A DNA stretch of 13,411 nucleotides from Bacteroidetes bacterium QS_8_64_10 (lineage in GTDB: Bacteria > Bacteroidota > Rhodothermia > Rhodothermales > Salinibacteraceae). The notes under the pieces were generated by a model. That model made no database searches. It was not told the origin of the DNA and saw only the letters and a list, made by a program, of their open reading frames with translations. Both the position numbers and the translations under genes were made by a program. Below are positions 6,076-13,023 of this stretch, in pieces. The stretch lies in the NCBI GenBank assembly GCA_003022505.1, contig PXTQ01000040.1:1-13411 (forward strand), given 5' to 3'. Position 1 is the stretch's first letter; each line of letters starts with the position of its first letter.

Positions 6076-7218
6076 TTACTGACCGGGCAGCAGCGCTTCG
6101 ATCACAGCATCGCAGACGTGCCGGCCTGCGTCAGTGAGGCGCAGGTGCTCGTTACCCTGATGAACATAGCCTGCGTCGGTGAGGCGATCAAGCGCACGGG
6201 AGCGCTCGTCGCGCAAGCCGTAGCCGTAGCGGTCGCGCAGGCGCTCCAGGTCGAGGCCGCCCGCAGTGCGAAGCCGCAGCATCACGTACTCGCGCGCCAG
6301 CTCCAGGCGCGAGAGCCGGTCGGCCTCCTCGCGCGGCAGTTCGTTTCGGGCGAGGTTCTTCTCGTAGCGGTGCAGGCTTGGCGGGTTGGACCAGCGGCGC
6401 GGGCCGTCCTCATCCCACCAGAAGGAATGCGCGGACGGGCCGAGGCCCAGATAATTGGCGTGTTGCCAGTACCGGCTGTTGTGGCGGGCGCGCCGTCCGG
6501 GCTGCGCGAAGCTCGACACTTCGTAGTGCTCGTAGCCCGCCTCGCGCAGCACGCTCATCGTTTGCTGATAGCGGTCACGCATCGTGTCGTCAGAGGCCGG
6601 CTCTACGCGGCCCAGCTCGATCTGCTTCGAGAGCGGCGTCTCCGGCTCGATGGTCAGGCCGTACGCGGAAATATGCGGCACCCGCATCCGGGCCGCGCGC
6701 TCCAGATTCGCCTGCCAGTGCTCCGCCGGCTGGTCCGGCAGGCCGAAGATGAGATCCACGGACAGGTCCTCGAAGCCCGCCTTCCGCGCCCTCGGCACGA
6801 TGCGCTTGGCGTCTTCAGCGGAATGGCTCCGGTTCATGAAGCGCAAGTCGTCGTCGACAAACGACTGCACGCCGATGCTCAGCCGATTGATACCGAGGTG
6901 CCGCAGATCGCGCAGCTTATCGACACCGGCGTCTTCGGGATTCAACTCCAGCGTCGTTTCCGTCACGCCGGAGACGTCGAAGTGCGCGCGCACGGCTCGC
7001 AGGATGCGCTCTACGTTATCGGAAGCGAGCAGCGAGGGGGTGCCGCCGCCCAGATAAACAGTCTCCAGCGGTTCGCCGTAGGTTTGCCTGCAGAGCGCGA
7101 TCTCCGTGCAGAGCGCGTCCACAAACGAGTCGTGGTCCGAGCGCGTCGTCGTGAAATAAAAGTCGCAGTAGACGCAGCGCTGCGTGCAGAACGGAACGTG
7201 CAGGTAGAGTCCGGCCAT
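6076..7218 (-). CDS. hemW: Heme chaperone HemW (oxygen-independent coproporphyrinogen oxidase-like radical SAM protein)
   Basis: The protein is 380 aa, the normal HemW length (E. coli 378). The radical SAM cluster motif is CTQRCVYCDF (C11, C15, C18). The residue after the third Cys-Asp is Phe rather than the extra Cys of true HemN, which favours HemW, a heme-binding chaperone, over a coproporphyrinogen dehydrogenase. Further landmarks are YLGGGTPSLL (55-64), ELNPED (about 92-96), RLSIGVQSF, DLIFGLPDQ, ISAYGLTIEPETPL, YEVSSFA and the YLGLGPSAHSF segment. A winged C-terminal HemN_C-like domain with RLRTAGGLDL follows. It is cytosolic. The ATG at 7218 is right after a 35-base run of five 7-base words. 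The gene is transcribed away from nurA from a shared 109-base gap and looks intact. Confidence 0.95.
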   Translation of the reverse strand: MAGLYLHVPFCTQRCVYCDFYFTTTRSDHDSFVDALCTEIALCRQTYGEPLETVYLGGGTPSLLASDNVERILRAVRAHFDVSGVTETTLELNPEDAGVDKLRDLRHLGINRLSIGVQSFVDDDLRFMNRSHSAEDAKRIVPRARKAGFEDLSVDLIFGLPDQPAEHWQANLERAARMRVPHISAYGLTIEPETPLSKQIELGRVEPASDDTMRDRYQQTMSVLREAGYEHYEVSSFAQPGRRARHNSRYWQHANYLGLGPSAHSFWWDEDGPRRWSNPPSLHRYEKNLARNELPREEADRLSRLELAREYVMLRLRTAGGLDLERLRDRYGYGLRDERSRALDRLTDAGYVHQGNEHLRLTDAGRHVCDAVIEALLPGQ

Positions 7219-7253
7219 AGCGATGGCGATTTACGAAGGGCGATTGACGAATG
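7219..7253 (-). repeat. 7-base-word leader of hemW
   Basis: Exactly five 7-base units, of the type CATTCGT CAATCGC, end at the hemW ATG on the minus strand. All have a TCG core at nearly the same offset. It is one of the clearest cases in the window. Confidence 0.75.
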
Positions 7254-7298
7254 TTTGCTTTTTTCCCTCCTACTGTGCGTATACTGTAAGAGAGAAGC
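7254..7298. promoter_or_regulatory. Divergent promoter region between hemW and nurA
   Basis: This is the only non-repetitive stretch of the hemW-nurA gap. For nurA, a TTTG at 7254-7257 lies 22 bases before TATACTGT at 7280-7287, resembling the Bacteroidota pattern of TTTG followed by TA-rich -7. TATACT also fits a sigma-70 -10 box. GTATAC at 7279-7284 is palindromic and could serve both directions. This is pattern matching only. Confidence 0.35.
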
Positions 7299-7327
7299 AT
7301 TCACCATTCGAAACTCGCCACTCGAAA
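7299..7327 (+). repeat. 7-base-word leader of nurA
   Basis: Four 7-base units with a TC(G/A) core (such as ATTCGAA ACTCGCC) run from 7299 to 7326, then one A, then the ATG. The layout is the same as at 8747-8775 before the next gene, which ends in the same way one base before an ATG. Confidence 0.75.
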
Positions 7328-8488
7328 ATGCTAGACTTTCGTGAGCTGCGTGATCAGTTCGACGCGTTCAGCGACTATCAGGCCGAGGAGCAGAAGCGCC
7401 GCGCCTGGCAGCTTGAGGAAGCCTGCGACGTGCTATCGAGTTGCGATGGCGATTGGCGGTCGCTCCGCCGCGAGGCCAGCGCTGCCGATACGTCTTGGCT
7501 CGTCGCCCGCCTGCGTTCCGCCCCCGCCGAAACGTGCGCCGCCGTCGAGCGTCCCACGCCAATCACCGTCGTCGCCACCGACGGCTCGCAGATCTACCCG
7601 GACCGCCACGTCGAACCGAACTGCTTTCTGCTGAACGTCAGCCGCGTGGCGTTTCAGTACGGCACCACCGAGCCGCCCGTGATGGACGCGGAGGCTGATT
7701 TTCACTTCCGGCGCGACGAGCTTGCCGACCTGTTCGATCAGGAAGCCGGAGCCATCTCGGCGGAGGTTGTCTCGGCGATGCGTGACGAGTGGGAGCTGCG
7801 GATGCTCTTGGAGACGGCGCGGGAGGCGCGCGCGGACGGTCGGCCCATCATGGCGCTGGCCGACGGCACGCTCATCCGCTGGATGCTGCGCGGGATGCGC
7901 AACCCGGACATCGAGGAGCAGCTAATCGAAAATTATACGGGCTTGCTGGAAGAGTTCCGCAAGGAGGAGATCCCGCTGGCTTCCTACGTCAGCATGCCCG
8001 CCAACACGGAAGTCGTCAACCTGCTGCGCGTCTTGCGCGGAGAGGCGTCGGAGGAGCCGCCGGAGCGCGAGCTGGAGGGATTGGTGGACCGCTGGGTCTT
8101 CGGACGCACGCTCGATCCGGGCGAACGTACTGCTGTGTTTGAATCGGCCTCGCACATTCAGAGCGAGTACGGCGACGATCCCATCTGCTATTTCTACGTG
8201 AGCCTGCCCGCGCCGGGCCGAAGCGGACCGGAGATCGGGCGCGTGGAGATGCCGCGCTGGATAGCCGACTCGCCGCGACACGTGGAGCATTTGCACGCGC
8301 TCATCTGCGACGAGTGCGAGAAGGGAGGTGGTTATCCCATGATTCTATCGGAGGCGCACGAGGAGGCCGTCATCCGGGCGTCGGAGCGCGAGCAGTTCTA
8401 CCATCACCTGGAGTATCGCGCCCGCGAGCGCGACGTGCCTTACCGCACCTCGCGCAAGCGCGCCGCCAAGCAACGACCTATGGCGTAA
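7328..8488 (+). CDS. nurA: NurA domain 5'-3' nuclease
   Basis: The protein is 386 aa from the ATG at 7328. The open frame back to 7223 only translates leader and promoter. The NurA domain is marked by VVATDGSQIYPDRH (81-94, metal ligand D85), PIMALADGTLIRWML (173-187, metal ligand D179) and a C-terminal GYPMILSEAHEEAVI (335-349) that carries the conserved His near its end (H344). NurA is a manganese-dependent nuclease that pairs with the hexameric HerA translocase in DNA end resection. In bacteria the pair is also linked to genome maintenance and, for some HerA systems, to phage defence. The next gene looks like a HAS-barrel partner, but no HerA ATPase (no Walker A motif) is encoded in the window. 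The gene looks intact and cytosolic. Confidence 0.88.
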   Translation: MLDFRELRDQFDAFSDYQAEEQKRRAWQLEEACDVLSSCDGDWRSLRREASAADTSWLVARLRSAPAETCAAVERPTPITVVATDGSQIYPDRHVEPNCFLLNVSRVAFQYGTTEPPVMDAEADFHFRRDELADLFDQEAGAISAEVVSAMRDEWELRMLLETAREARADGRPIMALADGTLIRWMLRGMRNPDIEEQLIENYTGLLEEFRKEEIPLASYVSMPANTEVVNLLRVLRGEASEEPPERELEGLVDRWVFGRTLDPGERTAVFESASHIQSEYGDDPICYFYVSLPAPGRSGPEIGRVEMPRWIADSPRHVEHLHALICDECEKGGGYPMILSEAHEEAVIRASEREQFYHHLEYRARERDVPYRTSRKRAAKQRPMA

Positions 8489-8518
8489 CGAGTTTTGAGT
8501 GTCGAATGGCGAATGTTG
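8489..8518. repeat. Reversed 7-base-word array directly after nurA
   Basis: Immediately after the nurA TAA, the complement strand reads CATTCGC CATTCGA and further TC-containing words at a 7-base step. This is the same word family as the nurA leader and the next gene's leader, but pointing the other way. Confidence 0.6.
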
Positions 8519-8564
8519 TGACGCAGTCGGTTGAATGTGATGACGGAATCGCATCGGAATGACC

Positions 8565-8682
8565 GTAGCAGACGTACCATGCCGCGTCTACACGTCGTAC
8601 CGCAATGCGTTTGCTCAGCGCATATGCCAATTACCCGTAGAGACGTTGCGATGTAACGTATTTACGTTGCGGCGCAACGTCT
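8565..8682. repeat. GTAGAGACG-type palindromic dispersed repeat, two units
   Basis: The first, degenerate unit has GTAGCAGACG at 8565-8574 facing CGTCTAC at 8585-8591. The second runs from GTAGAGACGTTGCG (8637-8650) to CGCAACGTCT (8673-8682). Inside it is another hairpin, GTAACGTA at 8653-8660 facing TACGTTGC at 8663-8670 across a TT loop. Short GTAGAGACG...CGTCTCTAC palindromes are familiar dispersed repeats in many Bacteroidota and cyanobacterial genomes. No transposase is present; it may be a non-autonomous element. Confidence 0.65.
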
Positions 8683-8746
8683 TTCCATGAGAAAGCCCCA
8701 ACATCGCACGTCAACATTACCACGATCAACCAGCAAGGAGTAGGAA

Positions 8747-8775
8747 AATCGAAAGTCGAAAGTCGAAAGTCGAGA
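8747..8775 (+). repeat. Near-perfect 7-base tandem leader before the HAS-barrel gene
   Basis: Four units (AATCGAA, AGTCGAA twice, AGTCGAG) and a single A end at the ATG at 8776. It is the least degenerate array in the window and has the same layout as the nurA leader. It points to 8776 as the ancestral start codon of the next gene. Confidence 0.8.
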
Positions 8776-8819
8776 ATGCGGAAGTCATCGAGTCTTCCAC
8801 GCGCGCCTTCACCGCTGAG

Positions 8820-9362
8820 GTGCACGAGGACGCGGATGCGCCGTCTTTTGGCAGCTGGGTGCACGTGGAGGCCGACGACGGCACGACGCTCTACGGGTTG
8901 GTCAGCCACGTCGAGACGGGGCCGGCAGCGGCCAACCGTCAGCCGCGCGCGCTGGGCCTTTCGGAGGAGGAGCGCCGCAAGGAAATGCCGCACGTTCGGG
9001 AGCTGCTCCGGACGACGTATCGGGCGCAGGTGCTCGGCTACCGCACCGCCGACGGCCGGCAAGTCCGCCAGACGCTGCCGCCTCGTCCCGCCGCGATCCA
9101 CGCCTTCGCCGAGCCGTGCCCGCCGGAGGCCGTTCGCGCGCTGGGCCGGCCCTACGACTTCCTGCGCACCTTGGCACATCACCCGGACGAAGCGGTGCCC
9201 GCCGACGACCTGCTCGTCGCCGTGCTCGGCCAGATCCACGCCGCCCAGGAAACCGAGGACGAAGCGCGCGCCGAACTCGTAGCCGCCGGCCGCCAGCTCA
9301 GCCGCCTCCTCGACGACGATCATGAGCGCCTGCACGCGATCCTGCGGCGCGTCGAGGCGTAA
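8820..9362 (+). CDS. HAS-barrel-like NurA/HerA companion protein, start frame-shifted
   Basis: The stated CDS uses a GTG at 8820, the first usable start in frame (180 aa). The reading frame is open back to 8691, and codons from about 8779 read AEVIESSTRAFTAEVHEDA, which looks like genuine protein. The ATG at 8776, right behind the 7-base-word leader, is out of frame by one base: ATGCGG where ATGGCGG would give MAEVIESS. One lost G is the simplest reading, by mutation or sequencing error. The small beta-barrel part is SFGSWVHVEADDGTTLYGLVSHVETG (9-34). QPRALGLSEEERR, GRPYDFLRTL (109-118) and a C-terminal helix DDDHERLHAILRR follow. This layout recalls small proteins with a HerA-ATP synthase (HAS) barrel located next to nurA; the name is by resemblance, so moderate. 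There is no signal peptide. Confidence 0.7.
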   Translation: MHEDADAPSFGSWVHVEADDGTTLYGLVSHVETGPAAANRQPRALGLSEEERRKEMPHVRELLRTTYRAQVLGYRTADGRQVRQTLPPRPAAIHAFAEPCPPEAVRALGRPYDFLRTLAHHPDEAVPADDLLVAVLGQIHAAQETEDEARAELVAAGRQLSRLLDDDHERLHAILRRVEA

Positions 9363-9508
9363 CGAGCGGTCGGCAGTGGGCGAGATGCAATGCCGCTTTT
9401 GGATGCACGAAGGGGGAACACCGTAGCGCATTCATTCATCTTGGCAGAGAGGACATGGAAATCGACGAACACCAAATGAGTCAGCTAAAAAAGCGAGCAC
9501 CCCGTGAC
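9363..9508. other. Gap before the phosphatase remnant, little structure
   Basis: No array of 7-base words is obvious here, unlike most other gaps. In-frame ATGs at 9455 and 9476 precede the chosen start at 9509. GAGAGG just before the 9455 ATG is weakly Shine-Dalgarno-like but too close to the start. I see no promoter I would defend. Confidence 0.4.
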
Positions 9509-11273
9509 ATGAAGACCCACCTCACGCGATGGATGATGACGGCAGTGATGTGCTGCCTTCCGATGGGCGCGGTTCCGGCGTCGGCTCAGGACGCGCCCGC
9601 CGAAGCAGCCGCCATCACGCACGGCCCGATGCTGGGTCGTCTCGGTCAGGACAGCGTGGGGGTCTGGGTGCGCACCTCGCGGCCCGTCTCGTTCCAGGTC
9701 CGCTATCGTCCCCGCGAGGGGGGAAGCCGCAGCAGCGCGACCGGCACGACGCAACTACGGCGCGACAACACGGGCTGGGTGCAGCTGACGGATCTCGCGC
9801 CGGGCACGCGCTACACGTACAGCGTCCGCGTGACGGGCGCCTCCGCCGACAGCGTGCGCAGCGGCACGTTTCGGACGCTCCCGTCGCGGGCGTCGCGCCG
9901 CAACGCCGAGCACAACCCGCGCGGGCTGTTCAACTTCAGCTTCGAGCACGGCAGCTGCAACTTTCAGTACCGGCGTGGAGACTCGACCCACACCATGCCG
10001 GCCTACCAGACGATGCTCCGCCGCCACGCCGACGACGTGGATTTTCAGATCATGAACGGCGATTTCATCTACGAGGCGCGCCGCGGCACGTCCGCAGAGG
10101 AGTGGCAGAAGGCCAACGGCGTCTCAGACGACAACCTGCCGCGCGTGTTGCGCACCATGCCCGATCTGGCGGGCGTCTGGGCGAACTACAAGCTCTACCT
10201 GGATCGCGGGAAGTACCTGTCGCGCTGGCATCGCCGCGTGCCGGCCTTTTTCACGCTTTCGCAACCGCAAGGCCGTGTACCGGGACGTCGGCGTGCAGGG
10301 ATGGTACGATTACCTCGGCTGGACGAACCCCGTGCCCGACGAGCGCAATTCGATTCGTTCGGGCACGGCGCTCCTCGATGCGGAGCGCGGCCTGCTCGTC
10401 GATCCGGCGGCTGATTTTACTGCCATCGATACGGCGACGGTGCCTACGCTGCACGTGCACTGGAACGACGATCATCCGGCGGCGGGCGTTTACGAGATTG
10501 CGGAGGTCGTGGATGAGCACCGGCTTCGTCTCCGTCCGCCGCCTTCCGCCGACGCCGACAGCCTGTCGTACTCCATCGGTCGGAAGAACTACTTCCAGTT
10601 CCGCGTCAGCAACGCCGCCTTCCTGGTGCTCGACACGCGCGGCCACCGCAGCTTGCACGACGAAGCCCACGCCGACGACCCGTACGGCATGTTGGGCCGG
10701 ACGCAGTCACGCTGGCTTCGCCGGACCATGCGCGAGAGCGACGCCGACTTTTTCTTTGTCGTCAGCTCGGTGCCGTTCTCCGTTCCGCACGGCAGCCCGA
10801 AGCAACCGCAGAAGGCTGAAACATGGACGGCCTTCCCGGAAGCTCGCGAGCGGCTCCTTCAGTCGTTTGAGGAGCTGGACAAACCGGTTTTCCTGCTGAC
10901 GGGCGACCTGCACAACAGCATGGCGATCAACCTCGGCGAGAATATTCATGAATACATTTCCGGTCCGCACAACTCGCCCAATCACGATTTGACCAAAGAG
11001 GGTAATCGTCCGCCGTCGGGTCGTTTCATATCGGCGGGGCGACCCGTCGATATTCGCTGGTCGTCGTTCTGGCTGGGCGACACGCCGGGGCGTTTCCTGC
11101 GGCAGCCGTACTACGTCGTCGTGCAGGTCAACAACGTGCGCAACAGCCCTGATGCGGACGGCGATGACCGCTGGGTGGCGTATCAGCAGCCGCAGGTCGT
11201 CTTCCAGTTCTACGATGGCCTTACCGGCAAGTTGGCCTACGCCGAGTCCGTCACGATCCCCACTGATGAGTAA
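9509..11273 (+). pseudogene. PhoD-like alkaline phosphatase / metallophosphoesterase broken by an internal deletion
   Basis: Members hydrolyse phosphoesters outside the cytoplasm. The ATG at 9509 opens a signal peptide (MKTHLTRWMMTAVMCC...ASAQD); starts at 9455 or 9476 are possible. An N-terminal Fn3-like PhoD_N domain (ITHGPMLGRLGQDSVGVWVR to YTYSVRVTG) is followed by FEHGSCNFQY and the metal motif MNGDFIYE. At about 10253-10260 the frame jumps: RRVPAFFT in one frame, FRNRKAVYRDVGVQGWYDYLGW in the next. In this family a DDHE...ND metal-binding segment of about 16 residues sits between those two stretches. It is absent in all frames, so about 47-50 bases are probably deleted. The second half is otherwise good: SSVPFSVP, LLTGDLHNSM and a full C-terminus. 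Unshifted translation stops at 10414. The second part could at best start at a GTG at 10275. It is inactive as read. Confidence 0.8.
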
Positions 11274-11497
11274 CATCAACTCCGCAAGCTTCGTTGGGGT
11301 CTATAGGTGTGAATGTATGGAGGTTTGCACGTTTCGCCTTCATAATCCAAGTTGGGGTATATTCCCAGCAGTCATCTCTTTCCCGCCGCTTTTCAACTGA
11401 GTTTGCATTATTCCCATGACGTGTTTTCGTTGTAGGTCGCAACTTGGGTTTCATACCTCCGCACTTTCATACCTCCACCCCAAATCTTTTCGGACCC
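11274..11497. repeat. Gap upstream of the enolase-superfamily gene with CATACCTCC words
   Basis: No gene is seen here. TTTCATACCTCC occurs twice in direct repeat, at 11449-11460 and 11465-11476 (16-base step). A looser reversed version (GGTGTGAATGTATGGAGG) lies at 11306-11323 near the phosphatase stop, giving the same opposed layout as other gaps. The middle is AT-rich by local standards and holds GGGGTATATTCCC at about 11355-11367, a possible promoter or operator, unproven. Confidence 0.5.
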
Positions 11498-12784
11498 ATG
11501 CCTACCCGTCGCACCTTTCTTCGTCAGGCCGGCGCTGCCGCCGCGCTGGGTGTGCTGGCCCCCACGCGCACCTTCGCCCGCCGCGCCGCGCCCGCCATCG
11601 AGCGCATCACCGTGCTGCGCGTGCCGGGATCCTTCTACCGGCCCATCGCCATGAACGCCTACGACGACGCGCCCAAGGGCAAGGCTGGCGCCATCCGGCT
11701 GACGCGGCTCGTCCTCGCGGACGGCACGACGGGCGTGGGCGTCGAGGGCTACGCCCGCATCGACGAGGAGACAGAAGCGGGACTGAAGGAGCGTGTCATC
11801 GGGGCGGATCCGTCTGAGATGTACGAGTGGGACGGAGGCCGGATACAGGGCTTTGCGCCCGAATACGAGAATTTCTTTCAGGACGTGCGCTACGCCTGGT
11901 TGGAGACGCCGCTGCTGGATGCGCTGGGCAAGCTCCGAGGCGAGCCGGTTCACGCGCTCTTCGGGCCGAGCGTGCGCCGGGGCGTCGATGCCTACGACGG
12001 CACCTTGTATTTTAAGGACGTGGAGACCGATCAGGATGCCGGCGTCATCGGAGAACTGGCGAGCCGGATCAAGGCCGACGGCTACAAGGCCATCAAGATG
12101 AAGGTGGGGCGCGCCTTGAAGTGGATGAAGGGCAAGCCGGGTCTGGAGCGCGACATCGAGGCCGTGGCCGCCGCGCGTGAGGCGATAGGCAGTAATTTAA
12201 ATCTTATGGCCGACGCGAACAACGGCTACGAGGGTCACTTCGACTGGGCGCTCCGCCTTCTGGAGGAGACGCAGCCGCAGGAGCTGTACTGGATGGAGGA
12301 GATCATGCCGGAGGAACGCGAGCGCTACCGGCGGCTCCGCAAGGCGATGTACGAGCGCGGCGTCACGACCAGGCTGGCCGAGGGCGAAAATGCTATGTTC
12401 GGTTCCGGCCCGGTCCAGGAGGTCGACGACTTCCAGCCCTGGCTCAAGGCGGGCCTCTTCGACGTAATTCAGCCCGACATGCGCACGGTCGGCTTCTCGA
12501 ACGTGCTTCGCCAAGCGCGTCAGGCCGCTCGCCATAACAAGATGCTCGTGCCGCACAACTGGCAGAGTGAGATGGGCAAGCTCATGGGCATCCACGCTGC
12601 AAAGGTGCAAGAAAACATCCGCTTCGTGGAGGACGACCGCTGGTCCAACTACGCGCTCGACGCCTCCGACTATCGCTTCCGCAACGGGCAGTGGATCGCG
12701 CCGGATGCGCCCGGCTGGGGCGTTCGCCTCAGCGAGCACTACGACCGCTTCGCGCGGGCAGGAACCGAGCGCGTGATCTCCTAA
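11498..12784 (+). CDS. Tat-exported enolase-superfamily enzyme (mandelate racemase/muconate lactonizing type)
   Basis: The protein is 428 aa. It starts with a twin-arginine signal: TRRTFLRQAG (residues 3-12), a short Ala-rich hydrophobic stretch and a likely cut near residue 28. It is therefore folded before export. The rest is an enolase-superfamily capping domain plus barrel. Active-site pieces are K200-M-K202 (KxK base), D239 in LMADANNGY, E267 in LYWMEEIM, E297 in LAEGEN, and a H353/D327 pair (MLVPHNW, IQPDMRT). This set is that of the mandelate racemase subgroup, typically acid-sugar dehydratases or racemases; the substrate is unknown. The open frame to 11444 is leader sequence. Export of such an enzyme is uncommon. 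The adjacent secreted GH31 glycosidase suggests a role in carbohydrate use, an inference from context. Confidence 0.92.
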   Translation: MPTRRTFLRQAGAAAALGVLAPTRTFARRAAPAIERITVLRVPGSFYRPIAMNAYDDAPKGKAGAIRLTRLVLADGTTGVGVEGYARIDEETEAGLKERVIGADPSEMYEWDGGRIQGFAPEYENFFQDVRYAWLETPLLDALGKLRGEPVHALFGPSVRRGVDAYDGTLYFKDVETDQDAGVIGELASRIKADGYKAIKMKVGRALKWMKGKPGLERDIEAVAAAREAIGSNLNLMADANNGYEGHFDWALRLLEETQPQELYWMEEIMPEERERYRRLRKAMYERGVTTRLAEGENAMFGSGPVQEVDDFQPWLKAGLFDVIQPDMRTVGFSNVLRQARQAARHNKMLVPHNWQSEMGKLMGIHAAKVQENIRFVEDDRWSNYALDASDYRFRNGQWIAPDAPGWGVRLSEHYDRFARAGTERVIS

Positions 12785-13023
12785 TTCACCTTTGCTGATG
12801 CGTGAGGAAATACGTAAACTCAGGCCGTCATTGCGAGGACCGACCGTAGGGAGGGACGTGGCCCTCTCCACAGGCCAGGCAGCCTCATTGCGGGAGATCG
12901 CCGCCTGTCTGCCACAGGCAGGCGCTCGCGGGCGACGCAGCACGCTGCGCCGCTACATACGAGGACTGCTTCTTGACGAACTTATTCACGCGGATCGGTA
13001 ATGTGATGATGCCGGCTGGTTGG
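12785..13023. repeat. Intergenic TCATTGCGAGG-type repeat element with hairpins
   Basis: CGTCATTGCGAGG at 12826-12838 and CTCATTGCGGG at 12884-12894 are two copies of the start of a well-known dispersed bacterial repeat. After the second copy, a 9-bp stem (12903-12911 with 12915-12923, one T-G pair, CCA loop) carries the CCTGCC/GGCAGG core often found in such elements. A small CGCAG/CTGCG hairpin follows at about 12936-12949. The short ORF that crosses it (12792-13001) is a translation of the repeat, not a gene. There is no transposase. Confidence 0.65.

Noticed and set aside
8747..8775. CRISPR-like array
   Set aside because: The units are 7 bases with no spacers. It is a tandem word array, not repeat-spacer structure.
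8776..9282. ORF from ATG 8776 in its own frame (168 aa)
   Set aside because: After the first codons it translates into Arg/Pro/Ser-rich shadow sequence. The adjacent frame carries the protein-like sequence.
9529..10899. Plus-strand ORF of 456 aa spanning the phosphatase
   Set aside because: It is an out-of-frame shadow. The phosphatase motifs (NGDFIYE, GDLHNS) lie in the other two frames.
12792..13001. Short ORF between the enolase-superfamily and GH31 genes
   Set aside because: It is a translation of the TCATTGCGAGG repeat and has no protein features.
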